Made by a program: the position numbers and the translations under genes. 64,000 bases of DNA from Gigaspora margarita (taxonomy: Eukaryota > Glomeromycota > Glomeromycetes > Diversisporales > Gigasporaceae), in contig WTPW01002425.1 in assembly GCA_009809945.1 (NCBI GenBank), forward strand, positions 19,427 through 83,426. The letters are read 5' to 3'. The notes beneath the pieces are model-generated. The model had not been told where the DNA came from. It searched no databases and saw only the letters and a list, made by a program, of their open reading frames with translations. Within the stretch, counting starts at the first letter, position 1. Every line of letters starts with the position of its first letter. Of this stretch, positions 12,937-25,380 are shown piece after piece.

Positions 12937-13947
12937 CAGATGTATTTTTGTATATATTCTTTCAGAGCAATATCCAGAAATCAAACAAGCACAACAAAGA
13001 ATTACAAATTGGGTTCACCAAGCAAATTTAATGCAAATAGAGGTGATAGTATTGGGAGACTTCAACAATAATTATCACAACAAAACAATCCTTAAAAACT
13101 ACCTAATCATAAGCTTACAACAAATCATTTTGTTAAGCTTACTAGATTTCATAATATAACAGAGTGTACCTGGTCAGCACAAGGAAGTAAAAGCCAGATT
13201 GATGATTTTTGGGTTAGGAAAGGCATATTGTTACAGTTAACTGAACCAATGCTAGCATCAGCTAAAAACATTACAAACAGTGATCATAAGCTTGTTGCTA
13301 AAGAATTGTAGCTTACATATCAGATAAAAACAAAAAGAGGAAAAAGAATAAAGAAAAAAATACTAAGTACGATAGAATGACAGAAGAGAAGTGGCAAGAT
13401 TTTGTGGATTCGATCATAACTAGAATTGAGAAAAGGAACCTAGTGACGAGAAATATAAAAAATCATAAATCTCTCAATAGGATGTAGAATTCCTAGGACA
13501 ACATTATTAGGGCAAAAGTGAACAAACACATACCATTTATCTTTTTCACTCAAAAGACCTTTCATAGTCACAATTTCAGGACCACAAATATTCATAGAGG
13601 TCTAACCATAATCAACAAACTTCTTTTATACATCAGAGCACCAGACAGTCCAGTGTCCTTGCAACAAATGACATATAAAATAAATATGTTATTGTAAGAC
13701 CATGAGGTAACAGAACTAGAAATCGAACAAATAGTATCAGATAACCTCTGCATAGCCAACTATGCTACTAAAAGAATAAAACTAAAAAAGATAAAAGACA
13801 TACTGTTCACTACAAGGAATCTGGAAGTTCAAAGAAGTAAAAGTGACTTGATAAACTTTTACATCAATAGATGTTATAATAGCTTTACCAGCAACATAAT
13901 GGAAATGATAGATAGTATTCTTTTAAGATATAAGCCAGCAGTGACTT

Positions 13948-16407
13948 AGGACCCCAGACATCTCTAATATATGTCATATTTTTTTTTTAGCAAATTGATT
14001 CAAATTTGATCTAAGGTTCAAATTTAAAATTTAGCAAATTGAAATTAATTTTAAAAAGGGTCATAATTGAATATTTTGTTGAATTACTAAGATTTTATGC
14101 ATGTTATATTTTATTTTTAGCAATTTACTCACATTTTGAAAAATCATTGTAACAAGTTAAGTTGCGCTATAATGCTCAATCTGGATATAACAAGTCATTA
14201 ATGGCTATATAGAGTAAAGTGATAATTAATTATAATTAAAAATAAATAAAAGTAGTTGTAGCATGTAATCAGACTTTAGTATTAATAGCAACTTGGTATT
14301 TACTCTGCATATATATTATGAATATTGATCATGATCTGTGATTGTATATTGATAAACAAATAATTATATAATGCAATTGCGAATTAGTTAGTAATTTATA
14401 TAATAATTGTAGTTAATATTATCTCTATGAGTTCTTGATCAAATTTAATAAAATTTTTTTATTTGAATTCTATGGGTTCATAGAATTAAAATAAAAAAAT
14501 TTTTATCAAATTTGGTCAAGAACTCATGGAGATATCTTTGATAAAAGTTCCTGTAAACAATTTCAACATAGCTTCTTTGTAATATGTTTTTTTGCTTTTT
14601 CAAAATAACCTACAAGCAAAGATGATTTACAAGAAATTTTATTATGCTAACTAAAAAATTTTTATAACAAAACTTGTAGCGCATATCTTAGACTATTAGA
14701 ATCTCAAATTTTATGAAATAATATTGAAAACTCGTGAAGATATTAACGTTTTTGTAAATTCAGATGCATACATTTTTACAAGTTTTCCCTATATTCAAAT
14801 GCTTCTGAAAGCACTTTCTCAAAATGAAACCTCCAAAACGTGATTAAGTAAGTTGATTTAATAGGTATTTGAGAGTCTTTAATTAAAATTTCATTAAAAA
14901 CGGATTAATATTGACGATGTTATGATAATTTTTCAATAAGCTTCCAGATTCAAGATTTTCTAAAATTTTCAATTTTAATGAAAACAAAAAAATTACCATC
15001 ACAGAATAGATTTTCACAAGTTCAAATGAAACAAGTTACCGTGCACTAATAAAATCAATAGAGTATAGGTTAAAATTTTTGTTTCTAAAATTTCAAGTTA
15101 TTTGATTAAATATTCATTCCATAATAGCTATTTTTCATTTGGCACAGCTTTTTTATAATATACTTTTAGAAATAGAAGAATCTTTTTTCAAAAATATCTT
15201 TATGAGTTCTTGACCAAATTCTATAAAAAATTTTTATTTGAATTTTATATATTTTTAGAATTCAAAAAAAAAAGTTTTATCAAATTTGGCCAAGAACTCG
15301 TAGGGATATCTTTGATGAAAGATTTTTTCTATTTCTATATCATGTGCCAAAATTGAGAGAAATTCGAATCTAGTTGCAAATAAAAAATCTAAATATCTTC
15401 ATCAATATTAATCCATTTTTGATGAAATTTTAACTGAAGACTCTTGAATACCTATTATATTAACTTACTTGGTCACATTTTGGAGGTTTTATTTTAAGTG
15501 CTTTCAGAAGCATTTGAATATAGTGAAAACTTGTAAAAATGTATGCGTCTAAATTTACAAAAATATTAATATCTTCATGAGTTTTCAATATTTTTCATAA
15601 AAATTGAGATTCTATTAATCAATTATATGCTCAAAAAGTTTACTTAGTGCACAGTAACTTGTTTTATTTGAACTTTTGAATTCTAGCCTGTGATAGTAAT
15701 TTTTTTGTTTTTATCAAAATTGAAAATTTTGGAAAATCCTGAATCTGGAAGCAAATTGAAAATTATTATAACTTCGTCAATATTAATCCATTTTTAATAA
15801 AATTTTAATTAAAGACTCTCAAATACCTATTGAATACCTATTAAATCAACTTACTTAGTCACGTTTTGGAGGTTTTATTTTGAGAAAGTTCTTTTAGAAG
15901 CATTTGAATATAGAGGAAAACTTGCGAAAATGTATGCATCCAAATTTACAAAAACGTTAATATCTTCATGAGTTTTCAATATTATTTCATAAAATTTGAG
16001 ATTCAATTAGTCTGTATATGCGCTACAAGTCTTGTTATAAAAAGTTTTTTAGTTAGTATAATAAAATTTCTTGTAAATCATCGCTGAACAGTGGGTTATT
16101 TTGAAAAAGCAAAAAAACATATTACAAAGAAGCTACATTAAAATTGTTTACAAAAACTTGTATCAAAAATATCTCTATGAGTTCTTGACCAAATTTGATG
16201 AAAATTTTTTTATTTTAATTCTACAAATTCAAATAAAAAATTTTATTTACCTGATGCTAGATGTTATAATTTAGTTTTTAGTAAATTGCTATAAAATTTA
16301 TATATAATAATCCAACTTTTAGCAAATTTATTTGATTTTAGGAGTAGCCAAAATGTCTAAATTTATGCAGATCAGTTATGACCTATATGAGAGATATCCA
16401 AGGTCCT
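13948..16407. mobile_element. Large hAT-like non-autonomous element, AGGACCCC ends
   Basis: Perfect 8-bp TSD AGTGACTT at 13940-13947 and 16408-16415. TIRs of about 30 bp begin AGGACCCCAGACATCTCTAA. The 2460-bp interior is non-coding but folded: a 'GAGTTCTTGACCAAATTTGA' type palindrome recurs near 14430, 15200 and 16165, and 14540-15160 is an inverted copy of about 15320-16150. Its terminus resembles that of the 180-bp elements at 21488 and 30481, which may be the same family. Confidence 0.85.
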
Positions 16408-16419
16408 AGTGACTTATCA

Positions 16420-17400
16420 TAATATGTTATACCAGTAGAAGTAGTAACAGAGCCCAATGAATTTCTAAAAGCAACAAAATAGCATTTTACCAACTGAACA
16501 AGATATAACTCCTGTAGAGAGAACCTTAGAGGAGCATAGAAAGAACAATACTAGCTAAAGGATACAATTGAAGGCTGAGAAGAACTAACAGTACCTATAA
16601 CAGTCAAGAAAATAGCAAGGACAATAGCACATGCACCTCTAAACAAAGTAATGGGACCATCAACAATATCAAACAAAATTCTAAGAAAATTATCCTCCCA
16701 GGGGATCCAACTACTAACAAACATTTTCAATACATATTTAAATTTAGAAAAAACCCTAGACAAATGAAAGCATAGTCTAATCTGGCCCATTGCAAAAAAG
16801 GATATATATAACAGCAATATTAGTTAGACATGCCCAATAACACTAATAGATACATGCAAAAAATTTTTATAAAAATACTAACTGAACAACTAACAAAAGT
16901 GCTTCAACAAACTAGAATTCTATCAAAAATGAATAACATGGCACTCCTATTTACATCAGTTTTGCTTCTTATCCAACAACTTCAACATATTATAAAAGAT
17001 ACAAAATTATACAATAAGGAGCTCTGGATTTTAATGCAAGATATGTTTAAAGCCTACGATATGATTCATCTTCTGCTCTTCAAACAATCGCTTTTGAGAA
17101 TTGGACTTCTGTAAGAATAGTTATAGTAATAATAGACATATTCAATAACAGAACAAATCAAGTTAATACAGCAATAGAGAAGACAAAAAAGTACAAGGTC
17201 ACTGATAGAATTAACCAGGAGGAGACTCTGTTACCAATCCTATAGCGAATATATTATGACCCATTAATGAGCAAAGTGCAAAAGTCCCACAAAGGGTATA
17301 CCATGATAGTAACAATACCAGGTAATTACACCACATATCAACATTCAACTTCAGTGATTGTCTATATGAATGATACTGTATGGTAGCTCAATTGAGACAA
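16420..17400 (+). pseudogene. LINE reverse transcriptase remnant
   Basis: The block 16830-17114 reads like the RT palm start, including LSKMNNMALLF and QDMFKAYDMIHL (17037-17072), which holds the motif A aspartates. Further on a frame with NQVNTAI and GINQ-like sequence precedes YMND (17363-17374), the position of the catalytic Y-x-D-D motif, here with Asn in place of the first Asp. Reverse transcriptase would copy the LINE RNA at the nicked target. Several frame changes and stops, and the altered YxDD, show that it is inactive. The upstream stretch from about 16420 keeps fingers-domain traces only in pieces. Confidence 0.75.
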
Positions 17401-19700
17401 AAAATAAAAGATACTATAATAATGATCTGAATCACTTATAGAGTTCAAAACACCTATCTACCAAGATCAAAGAGATTAATATTAGACAGAGCAGTCGCAA
17501 AGATAGTAAAACACAAAAGAAGATTTGCAACATGTTTACCAATAGCAACATTATATCACTAGCATATATATAATCTACAAAATTCAACTTTCATCCAAGA
17601 AGCACAACATAGCTGTATAGTAGAAAAAATGCTTAGCTCAACAAAGTTCAACAGTCAGATCTTTAAAATCTACTTACAATAGCTTCAGAATGCAGCATAC
17701 TCTAACAGATCAATTTTACAAGAAAACCCAGTTTTCCATAAAATGAACATAATAGTGTGTTCACAAGAATGTTAATGAACCTATACAGCAATAATATACA
17801 AGTTAGAAGAAACAACAACCTTTGGCCAACTGTACTGGATACTCCTGACACCAGTGTTGGAAATCTTATGTTCTTATGTTCTCATGAGAACATCACTTTT
17901 AATTTGAGAACATTTACAAAATTTAAGATGTTCTCTATGTAAATTTTTTTGAGAACATTAGATTTGAAAAATATGTTCTCTATGTAATATAAAGTAATAA
18001 AAAATATTTTTATTAATATAAAAGTTTAAAATAATAAGTTCATAAAAATATTTAATTGTTTGTTAGTTGATATAAAGAATAATTTAATTGTTCTCAAATC
18101 ACCAAAAAATGTTTAATAATATAATTTATTGGTTTATCTATTCCCAGTTTTAGTCCAATGTAGTTGTGTGGCTACCTTACTATATGCCACACATACTGTA
18201 ACTTAAATTTACCTTTTAAATATAGTATTCATTTTATATTAATATATGCTATTTTTAAAAAAAAATTAAAGGTTTTTATGTACATCCTATTTTGTATTTT
18301 TTATTTGATTATCATTACATAAAATTCATAAAGCAGAAAACATTTATACAGACATTTATTGCATAATATCTTGCAAGGCATTAGCAATATGTAAGAAAGA
18401 TATAATCATAAGAATACATATTCACATTGGGATACTATTTACATATTGATTGATATGCATTCATGCATCAATAAGTTGCTATTATACAGATTTTATTCTA
18501 AGATAAATTTAGTTAATGCAATCTTACACTCTCCCTATAAAAGTTTGTTCAGTTATTTTAGGCATTGTCTGAAAAATCTTTTGGTATAGAGTCAATTTTC
18601 TGAATGCTAGTATACAGTATGTTTGGAAAATTGACACTATTTCAACTATTTTTTTTTAAGCTAAGCTAGAAAATTTTTAGAACATTGCCAACAAAATCTG
18701 AGCAAAATTTTCTTCTAGGATCTCTAGGGTAATGTATTTGTCTAATGCTAAAAATAAAATTGTAAGCTTTAAAGTTAACCATATGATTTAATTGTGTAAA
18801 AAAAATTCTCATACAAAACTTGCTTGCTATTCTAATAATTACAATATATAGTTAGGATTGAGTTAGTTCATGTTGGAATTATTATAGTTTCTTTTATAAG
18901 TTACTGCTACAAACCTTACTATACTAGCGATATGCAGCATGTACTCACTAATGAATGTTAAATGTTATCCATACTTCAGTTAATCTAATATCAACGATAC
19001 AAAATGCGCATAGCGATGAAAGTCAATTTTAAAATATCATAAGTAGATGACAACTATGGATGTGAATAAGAATAGCTAGTTGTTTATGTATCCTCAATTT
19101 TCTATGTTTCAATTTTTACGTATTGATTATTAGTTGATACGAATTTATAATGATCCTGTATGTTATTAAACTCAATAATTACAATTTTAAAATATAGCGA
19201 TAGTAATTGGAAAAAAAAAAAGAAAAGAGAGATAAAGAAAGAAAGTGAAAGAGAGTGCAAGAAAGTAAAAGAAAAAGAGAAAAAAGAAGAAAAAAAGAAA
19301 TTTTTTTTTTCTATTTGAGAATATAAAAAAAATTTTGAGAACATTAAATTGAATAAATATGTTCTTATGAGAACATAAATTTCAAAACAGATTTCCAACA
19401 CTGCCTGACACATTAATAAATATTACCCTAGAAAACATGAGCAAGAAGAAGATTATTAAAACCTGTTTGAATAAATATAAAATCACATAGTGGAATAATT
19501 TATTAACAAGACTAGTCATAACCTTCTGAGCCGGACAGAACTACTCCATAACATACAAAAAATTTCACATGTCAAACAGACAAAATGGTTTATACAACTA
19601 GTCGAACAAATCAGAAGTAAGAACAGGGTGGTAGGCACCTAATCACACCAAACCCATACGCAATACAAGAATGAAAGAAAGTAGAATCAAAGTGGGCCAT
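17400..19700 (+). pseudogene. LINE post-RT coding remnant, split by MITE
   Basis: Between 17500 and 17850 and again from 19412 a Lys/Arg/Thr-rich frame can be followed in pieces; deleting the element 17852-19403 with one TSD rejoins a frame reading VLDTPDTLINITLENM. By position this would be the RT thumb/connection. No named motif is visible. Confidence 0.5.
17852..19403. mobile_element. hAT-like element, CAGTGTTGGAAA ends, 1552 bp
   Basis: Perfect 8-bp TSD CCTGACAC at 17844-17851 and 19404-19411. Ends CAGTGTTGGAAATC and GATTTCCAACACTG are perfect inverted repeats; GTTCTC/GAGAAC motifs cluster next to both. No hAT transposase frame is present. The right interior has a purine-rich low-complexity tract (19208-19310). 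Confidence 0.9.
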
Positions 19701-21480
19701 GAACTTTGAAGACTTCATCTGCAAGATTAAAAATGGTACAAACTAATGAACAAGATCAGATTATAGCACTATATATTTAATGATATACTCGTCAAGCTCA
19801 CTCTATGTAAAGGTTGCAACATATCAGCAGTAATAGTGAAAACAAAAAATTGCTTCATAGAAAGAGATAGTTCAAAATTATGGTCAATTTAGATAGACTG
19901 CAAGAACAGAATATACAGTAGAGTGGACAGCTTTTAGTAAAACAAATTTCTAAATAGTAGAATCAAAAGAAAAGAAAACAGCCACCAACAAACTCAACTG
20001 AAGTGATATATATCCCTACTAAAGGTGGTAATAACAGAGAAACTATGTAACTCATTTGAAGACAGTGAGATATAGATGTGCAACTATACAATAGTAATAA
20101 CTCAAGTCAAGAGAAATACATGGTACAAATCCCTAAACACAATAAATAGTACACCGTTCCAGAGGTCACTCTATTCAGAGAAAGAATCAGAACCTGAAGA
20201 ATCCACAATAAAGTTTGGCCCTTTATGAAAAAATCAATACTAACAGTACTGCTTATAATTATAACTATAGCAAGACATAAGTTTGTTATAAACATTAGCA
20301 TGAATAGTCTGAACCTGGAAAGAATAATTGTCACAGCTAATGCTGAAAATGGCTGATGCTACAATTTGGGGTTGCGATTTGAAAATATATGTCCTGCTAA
20401 AATCTACCTATACTCTTTAATATTCAATTCTAACCCTAAACCCTAACCCAACCCTAAAAAAAAAACTGTCAAAATTACTCAAAAAAATTTTTAAAAAATT
20501 TGTATCATAATAGGTCAAAATTTTAGCATCAGCTATTTTTAGCATCAGCTGCAACAATAATTAGGCAAGAGGCAGAGATCCCAGGATACCTTAGGGAGAT
20601 TAGGATAAGAAAGGACCTAGGAGTAGATCTAACTAGTCTCAATACTGCAAAAACAGCAAAGAAAATCTAGCTAAAAATCAAGACAGTTGAAAATATGAAT
20701 ACTGCGCATCAACAAGATATACCATAGCTAGATCTCGATTTGTACTATATAAGTTCAATATGAACATCCCTAGATATATCTAAGTAATATGCCAAACCTT
20801 TTATAATGAAAAAACTCTTGAAGAAATTGGCAAAAGCAAATAATATCAATAACTGGGCTATGTTAACAAGAACACATATATGGATAGACCAAGATTTCAG
20901 GGTGAATTAGAGACTAACCTATGAATATTTAAACTATAATAGCCACTTTCTAGCAAGAAGGATAGACCCAAAAAATGAAGAGCTAAAAGCATTTAAGATA
21001 AAAATTCCAATACAAGAACTACTCATTTTACTAACCCTTCATATAAGAAACCCAGTTAAGAACAAAAAAACAGTATGCAAGCTATTTCAGAAAGAAGTAG
21101 ACAATCAATACTACTAAGCTGATTTGCCCTGAAAATGAAACCTCTCTCGAAAAAGTTATAAAAATAATACTAAGTGAAGTTGAAGCACAAACGGAATGCC
21201 AGATAGTACTGGTGGGAATATACAATAGAAAAATACACAAAATCTATATCAATAAAAAGCTTCTGCTAATAGTAATACCAGAAAGAAGTCAAATATCTGG
21301 CAATATATAGAAGAGCTGCCATTTAGCACACACTATACTTACACAACAAGCTAATAGAAAACATAAAGAAAAAGATATGGTTGAAGAACAGGGCTAAAAT
21401 AAAGAAGCGAGAAGGTGCCGTGACTACACTAATTAATTATCAAGTAATTCAGTTGTTAAAAAAGAAGATGAAAATTAGGG
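19660..21480 (+). pseudogene. LINE 3' coding region remnant
   Basis: Fragments with coding character include a Cys-containing stretch around 19805-19850 (LCKGCNISAV), one at 20570-20700 (REAEIPGYLREIRI) and one at 21127-21300. These fit the RNase H/C-terminal part of LINEs by position, but I cannot place catalytic residues. Interrupted by a MITE at about 20345-20550. Confidence 0.45.
20345..20550. mobile_element. MITE with telomere-like interior, GCTGATGCTA ends, copy 1
   Basis: Ends GCTGATGCTACAATTTGG and AAAATTTTAGCATCAGC are inverted. Interior has AACCCTAAACCCTAACCC (about 20432-20452). The copy at about 54362-54570 shares the order: terminus, CCCTGCTAAAATC-like text, TATACTCTTTAA, CCCTAA block, A-rich tract. 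Confidence 0.6.
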
Positions 21481-21487
21481 TTAACTC

Positions 21488-21667
21488 AGGACCTGAAATA
21501 TCTACAAAAGGATAAGGTTTTATAAAAAAATTACTAAATATAGAAAGATCTGCAAGAATAAAAACAAAAATAAGCAAACTAATTACTATAAAAGAAAATA
21601 ATCTGCACAAAAATAGCCAAAAATAAGAAAACTAAAACCCTACCCTCTCTATATATTTTGGGGTCCT
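21488..21667. mobile_element. 180-bp hAT-like MITE, AGGACC ends, copy 1
   Basis: Perfect 8-bp TSD GTTAACTC at 21480-21487 and 21668-21675. Inverted ends AGGACCTGAAATAT and ATATTTTGGGGTCCT. Same length and internal GAAAGATCTGCA motif as 30481-30660. Confidence 0.85.
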
Positions 21668-21790
21668 GTTAACTCAGTGAATACAGATTTTATAGAAAGA
21701 AACATCTCCTCTAACATAATAATAGATTTCATAAACTAGAGGTCTTTGGCTGATCTAGTAAAGATTTAGGTCTAGAGTAAAGTAGCTCTA

Positions 21791-22416
21791 TTCTCTTTCC
21801 AAATATGTATTTTGTAGATAGTTAATATATAAACTAACATACAAAAAACTGAATAAAAGGAATTGAGAAAAGACCTTGCTTTTAAAAAAAAAATTTAAAA
21901 AAAAATTTTTTAAAAATTTTTTTTTTATTTCCTATTTAGTAAAAAGTTCATAAAAATGCATTTTAATAACAAAGACAAATAAACTAAAAATTTTAATTTT
22001 AGCACATAGATAACCTATTTTTTACAAGACAACCTACCTTTATTGTCTAAGTAAAGTTGTTTAAAGTATGTTTTTTATATATATTTCTTATTTTAAAATT
22101 GATAAATATTTGTTTTTTGCAAAATTATATTTTTGATTTGTGCAAACTTAACAAAATTTTAATCCAATTTTTGTACTAATACTTTCTTTTTTCTTGCTTT
22201 ATATTTTTGAAAATTTTAATTTTAAGTCCTTATTTAAGTGAAAAAACATCATAGCTACAAAGTTTTAGTAATTTTATATATATATTTTTATAATTTTATA
22301 TATAAAAAAATTTACATATAAAAATAGTATAACAAATCAAATAACTGATATAATATACCTTCTATCTTAATATTGCCCTAACTCTATTTCAAATCTTTAA
22401 TTATAAACTTATTTAT
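21791..22416. other. AT-rich DNA, inverted copy of 6940-7290
   Basis: No gene. 21981-22330 matches the reverse complement of 6940-7290, including GTACATAGATAAC-type and AAAGTTGTTCAAAGTATA-type strings with scattered substitutions. Confidence 0.6.
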
Positions 22417-23361
22417 TTTTTTAATTGATGATCTGCTAGTCATCTAGTACAAGATTATAGTATAACATAATGCAGATCTCATATAGAGTCTTTGCCTTGA
22501 AAATGACCTTATGGGACTATGTAGATCTTATAAATAAAAATTTCTAGCCACTCAGTAATCCAATCCAAATAAACTTTTTTTATTTTGTAAAGCTTAGTGA
22601 GTTTTACAAAATAAAAAAAAGCTTATTTGAATTGGATTACTGAATGGCTAGAAACTTTAATTTTTATTCATAAAATCTACATAGTCCCATAAGGTCATTT
22701 TTAAGGCAAAGACTCTATATGTTTATTATATAGGATATAAATGCCAAGTGTCTCTAAGGAAATTTTTTTTTCACAATAAGTTAATAGCTAATGCCTACTA
22801 ATTAAAAGTTGTAAAGCTTACTATGACACATCTAAAAGAGGCGAGATCTCCAAATTGGTCTAGTGGTTGCTAAATATCTTTAAAAAATGATTGGCTGACT
22901 ATATAAAATTACTATATAAATAATAGCTTGTTTACATAGTAATTTTATATAGTTAGCCAGTCATTTTTTAAAGATATATTAGCAACCACTGGACCAATTT
23001 GAACAATTTCACCTCCTTTAGATGCATCTTTACAACTTTCAATTAGTAGGCATTAGCTATTAACTTAGTACAAAAAAAATTTTATATGAATGATTGTTAA
23101 AAAAGTTTGGCATTTCCTACTTATGTAATTTATATAGTAGTCTGCATTATGTTGCACTATGTTCTTGCACCTAGGGATTGGAACTGTCTAAAATTTTTCT
23201 TATTCGTTTAATTGTTTAACCATTTAACTATTTAATTTAGCTAGCATTAAAATAATTTTGGCCCACAAACAACATAATTCTGTCTGGAAATATAGAGCAA
23301 TTTTTAAATGGTTAAATGGTTCCAATCCCTACTTGTACCAAATGACTGGCAGATCATCAAT
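22417..23361. mobile_element. Palindromic TIR element with inner hairpins
   Basis: Termini AATTGATGATCTGCTAGTCA (from about 22417) and TGACTGGCAGATCATCAATT (to about 23361) are inverted. Inside are two near-perfect hairpins centred near 22602 (arms 22480-22722) and 22915 (arms 22770-23065), plus a younger hAT-like MITE at 23172-23329. Non-coding. Confidence 0.6.
23172..23329. mobile_element. 158-bp hAT-like MITE, TAGGGATTGGAAC ends
   Basis: Inverted ends TAGGGATTGGAACTG and GGTTCCAATCCCTA; flanks CTTGCACC (23164-23171) and CTTGTACC (23330-23337) are an 8-bp TSD with one transition. No ORF. Confidence 0.8.
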
Positions 23362-25380
23362 TAAAAAATTTTATAATATTAGGCATAGGCATAATTCCTT
23401 AAAATAGATTAAAATGCTGTCTATAATTAAAATTTAAAATATATATATATAAATTACTATATAACTTTGAGCTAAAATTATTTCAAATTTAATTTATCAA
23501 CTTAATTAATAATCCACAAGTCAATCAAAGAAAATGATTTACATTTACTAATAAATTGTAATACAAATTAATTAATAAAAATCCCAATTTGTAAATGTGA
23601 AGATTTTTATATGTATACTATGTATCATAACTTATATCTAATATAGTTTTTTTTTATTATTTTCTTTGGTTAGTTTATTTTATAATAACTTAATAAACCA
23701 CTAATAATATAGTCAACTTTCTATAAGTGCATGTTATTTGAAAACAATTGCTTAGTAATTTAAAATGACTATATGACTCTTTATAAGTGCACTTTCTATA
23801 AGTTGTTCTCCTTATCTTTCTGTAAGTACAATCATTTAATCAGTTCAATAAATTTTGTATAAAATATATATATATTTTTTTTATTTTAAATAGCTGCTCT
23901 ACTTTAATGTATTTGAGTAAATTGGGTTTGCATAAGGAAAGCATATTTCTGCATTACAAATGCATTTTAATTATATAACATAATTGGAAATTTTATTTTG
24001 TATTCATAATGCTTTCTTTATGCAAACTCGATTTATTTCAAATATATTAAACAAGATAAAGCAGCTATTAAAAATCAAAAAAAACTATTATTTTTTTTCT
24101 ATAAATACACATCTTTACAAGTGGCACAAAAAGGTCTTGTAGGTAGCAAAATAAGGTTATCATAACCTATTTTTTCTTCTCTTTTTGCTATTGCTCCTAT
24201 GAAATCTATTCACAGTTGGACCTGAGAAAAAAATTATATAATCTGGTAGGCAAAGTGTTTACAATTATTTTTTAAAACATTGTATTTGCCCTCTCTATAT
24301 TTTTTTACTAGTGGGCGAGAGATTGTTAGTTAGCTAATCAAAAGCAAAAATATAGTAATATAAAAATATTAAACATATCTCTAATAACAGAATCAACTAG
24401 GATAGTCATTATAATATAGGTTATATAATTAGCACTATCTGCAACAATTGTAAAAGACAAATTAGTACTAGATTTTTAGTGCTATTGTTACAAAAATTTT
24501 GATTTTGCATTGCATATTTGCATACTAAACATCTTGAATATAGGTGGCACCATCTACATAACCTGTATTTTTAATAGCCATCCTGGTTAATTTTTGGTTT
24601 TTTCAAGATTTAATCTACTTGTTAGTTTAGAGCTCATATAATCCAACCTACCCTATATTTAAAACCTACCCACCTTAGTCTACCTAATAGTTTAGAATAA
24701 AGATATAGGCAAATTGTCTCAATGATATTCCAATGATATTCCAATAATATTACAGCTTAAGCTATAACTAGTTAAAGCTTATATTATAACTAGTTATAGC
24801 AATTATTAAAACAATTTACCTGTACCTCTAGTTTAGAGCTACATAACCCTGTCTACCCATTCTCTAGTTTAGAATCTATATATCATATTAAATATATATA
24901 AATCAAAAAATAAAATTATTTTATATTCTGTATTTCTATTTTAATAATTGTATAACTTGTATTAATTATTATTATGGATTATAATGAATCAGATTAAAAT
25001 AAAATATAGATGTTTATTTAACTCTCTAAAATCTATACTTGCTTAATATAAACTCGATTTGAAAACTAACCTCTAACTTTAATTTCTAAAAAAAATTATT
25101 TTTTGATTTTTTTTAATTTTTTTATAATATACATATTTCATTTTTATAATTCAAATTATAATAATAATTTGTTGTATATATTTAATTTGCATTCTTTATT
25201 AATTACTCATAAATACAATAATTTAATGTTCATATATATACATTCTCAAGTGTTCTATTAAAAAAGCTACCTGAAAATTTCCTAAACAAATCTTTTTAAC
25301 TATCTAATTCTAAATTTAAAAAAACATTTTATTTATAGTGATTGAAATAGTTCACAAGCATTTGAATACATACTAGTTTT
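23362..25380. other. AT-rich non-coding DNA with one hairpin element
   Basis: 23880-24075 forms a long imperfect hairpin (TAGCTGCTCTACTTTAATGT versus its complement near 24040-24065). The rest is AT-rich with no frame of interest; short repeats of AGTTTAGA(G/A) occur at 24620-24860. Confidence 0.5.

Larger units (their letters stand above)
11460..13320 (+). pseudogene. LINE endonuclease (EEP/AP-endonuclease) remnant
   Basis: Three expected motifs occur in order: VAITETKL (11503-11526; catalytic Glu region), GDFN (13055-13066) and SQIDDFWV (13192-13215) followed by SDHKLV (13279-13296). These match the metal-binding and catalytic blocks of the endonuclease/exonuclease/phosphatase fold used by LINEs to nick the target. 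The domain is split by three MITEs (11624-11903, 11936-12466, 12566-12936) and changes frame several times, so it is inactive. The motif order and the following RT make the assignment secure even though sequence between the motifs is damaged. Confidence 0.75.
8260..21790 (+). mobile_element. Decayed LINE split by at least seven MITEs
   Basis: One non-LTR retrotransposon reads left to right: a hydrophilic first ORF (from about 8362), an endonuclease/exonuclease/phosphatase domain (11460-13320), a reverse transcriptase (about 16420-17400) and a 3' coding part to about 21480. It carries insertions at 9691-10261 (with 9861-10088 nested inside), 11624-11903, 11936-12466, 12566-12936, 13948-16407, 17852-19403, about 20345-20550 and 21488-21667. 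Subtracting these leaves roughly 7.4 kb, a plausible full LINE length. Frameshifts and stops run throughout, so it is dead. Its outer ends are uncertain and I see no clear target duplication. Endonuclease preceding RT in one transcript orientation favours an APE-type LINE over an LTR element. Confidence 0.8.

Noticed and set aside
17852-19403. hAT transposase gene
   Set aside because: I looked for a long frame in any orientation inside this and the other hAT-like elements and found none; all appear non-autonomous.
19102-19413. 103-codon minus-strand frame rich in Phe and Ser
   Set aside because: It is the complement of a purine-rich low-complexity tract and runs into the right TIR and target duplication of the hAT-like element.
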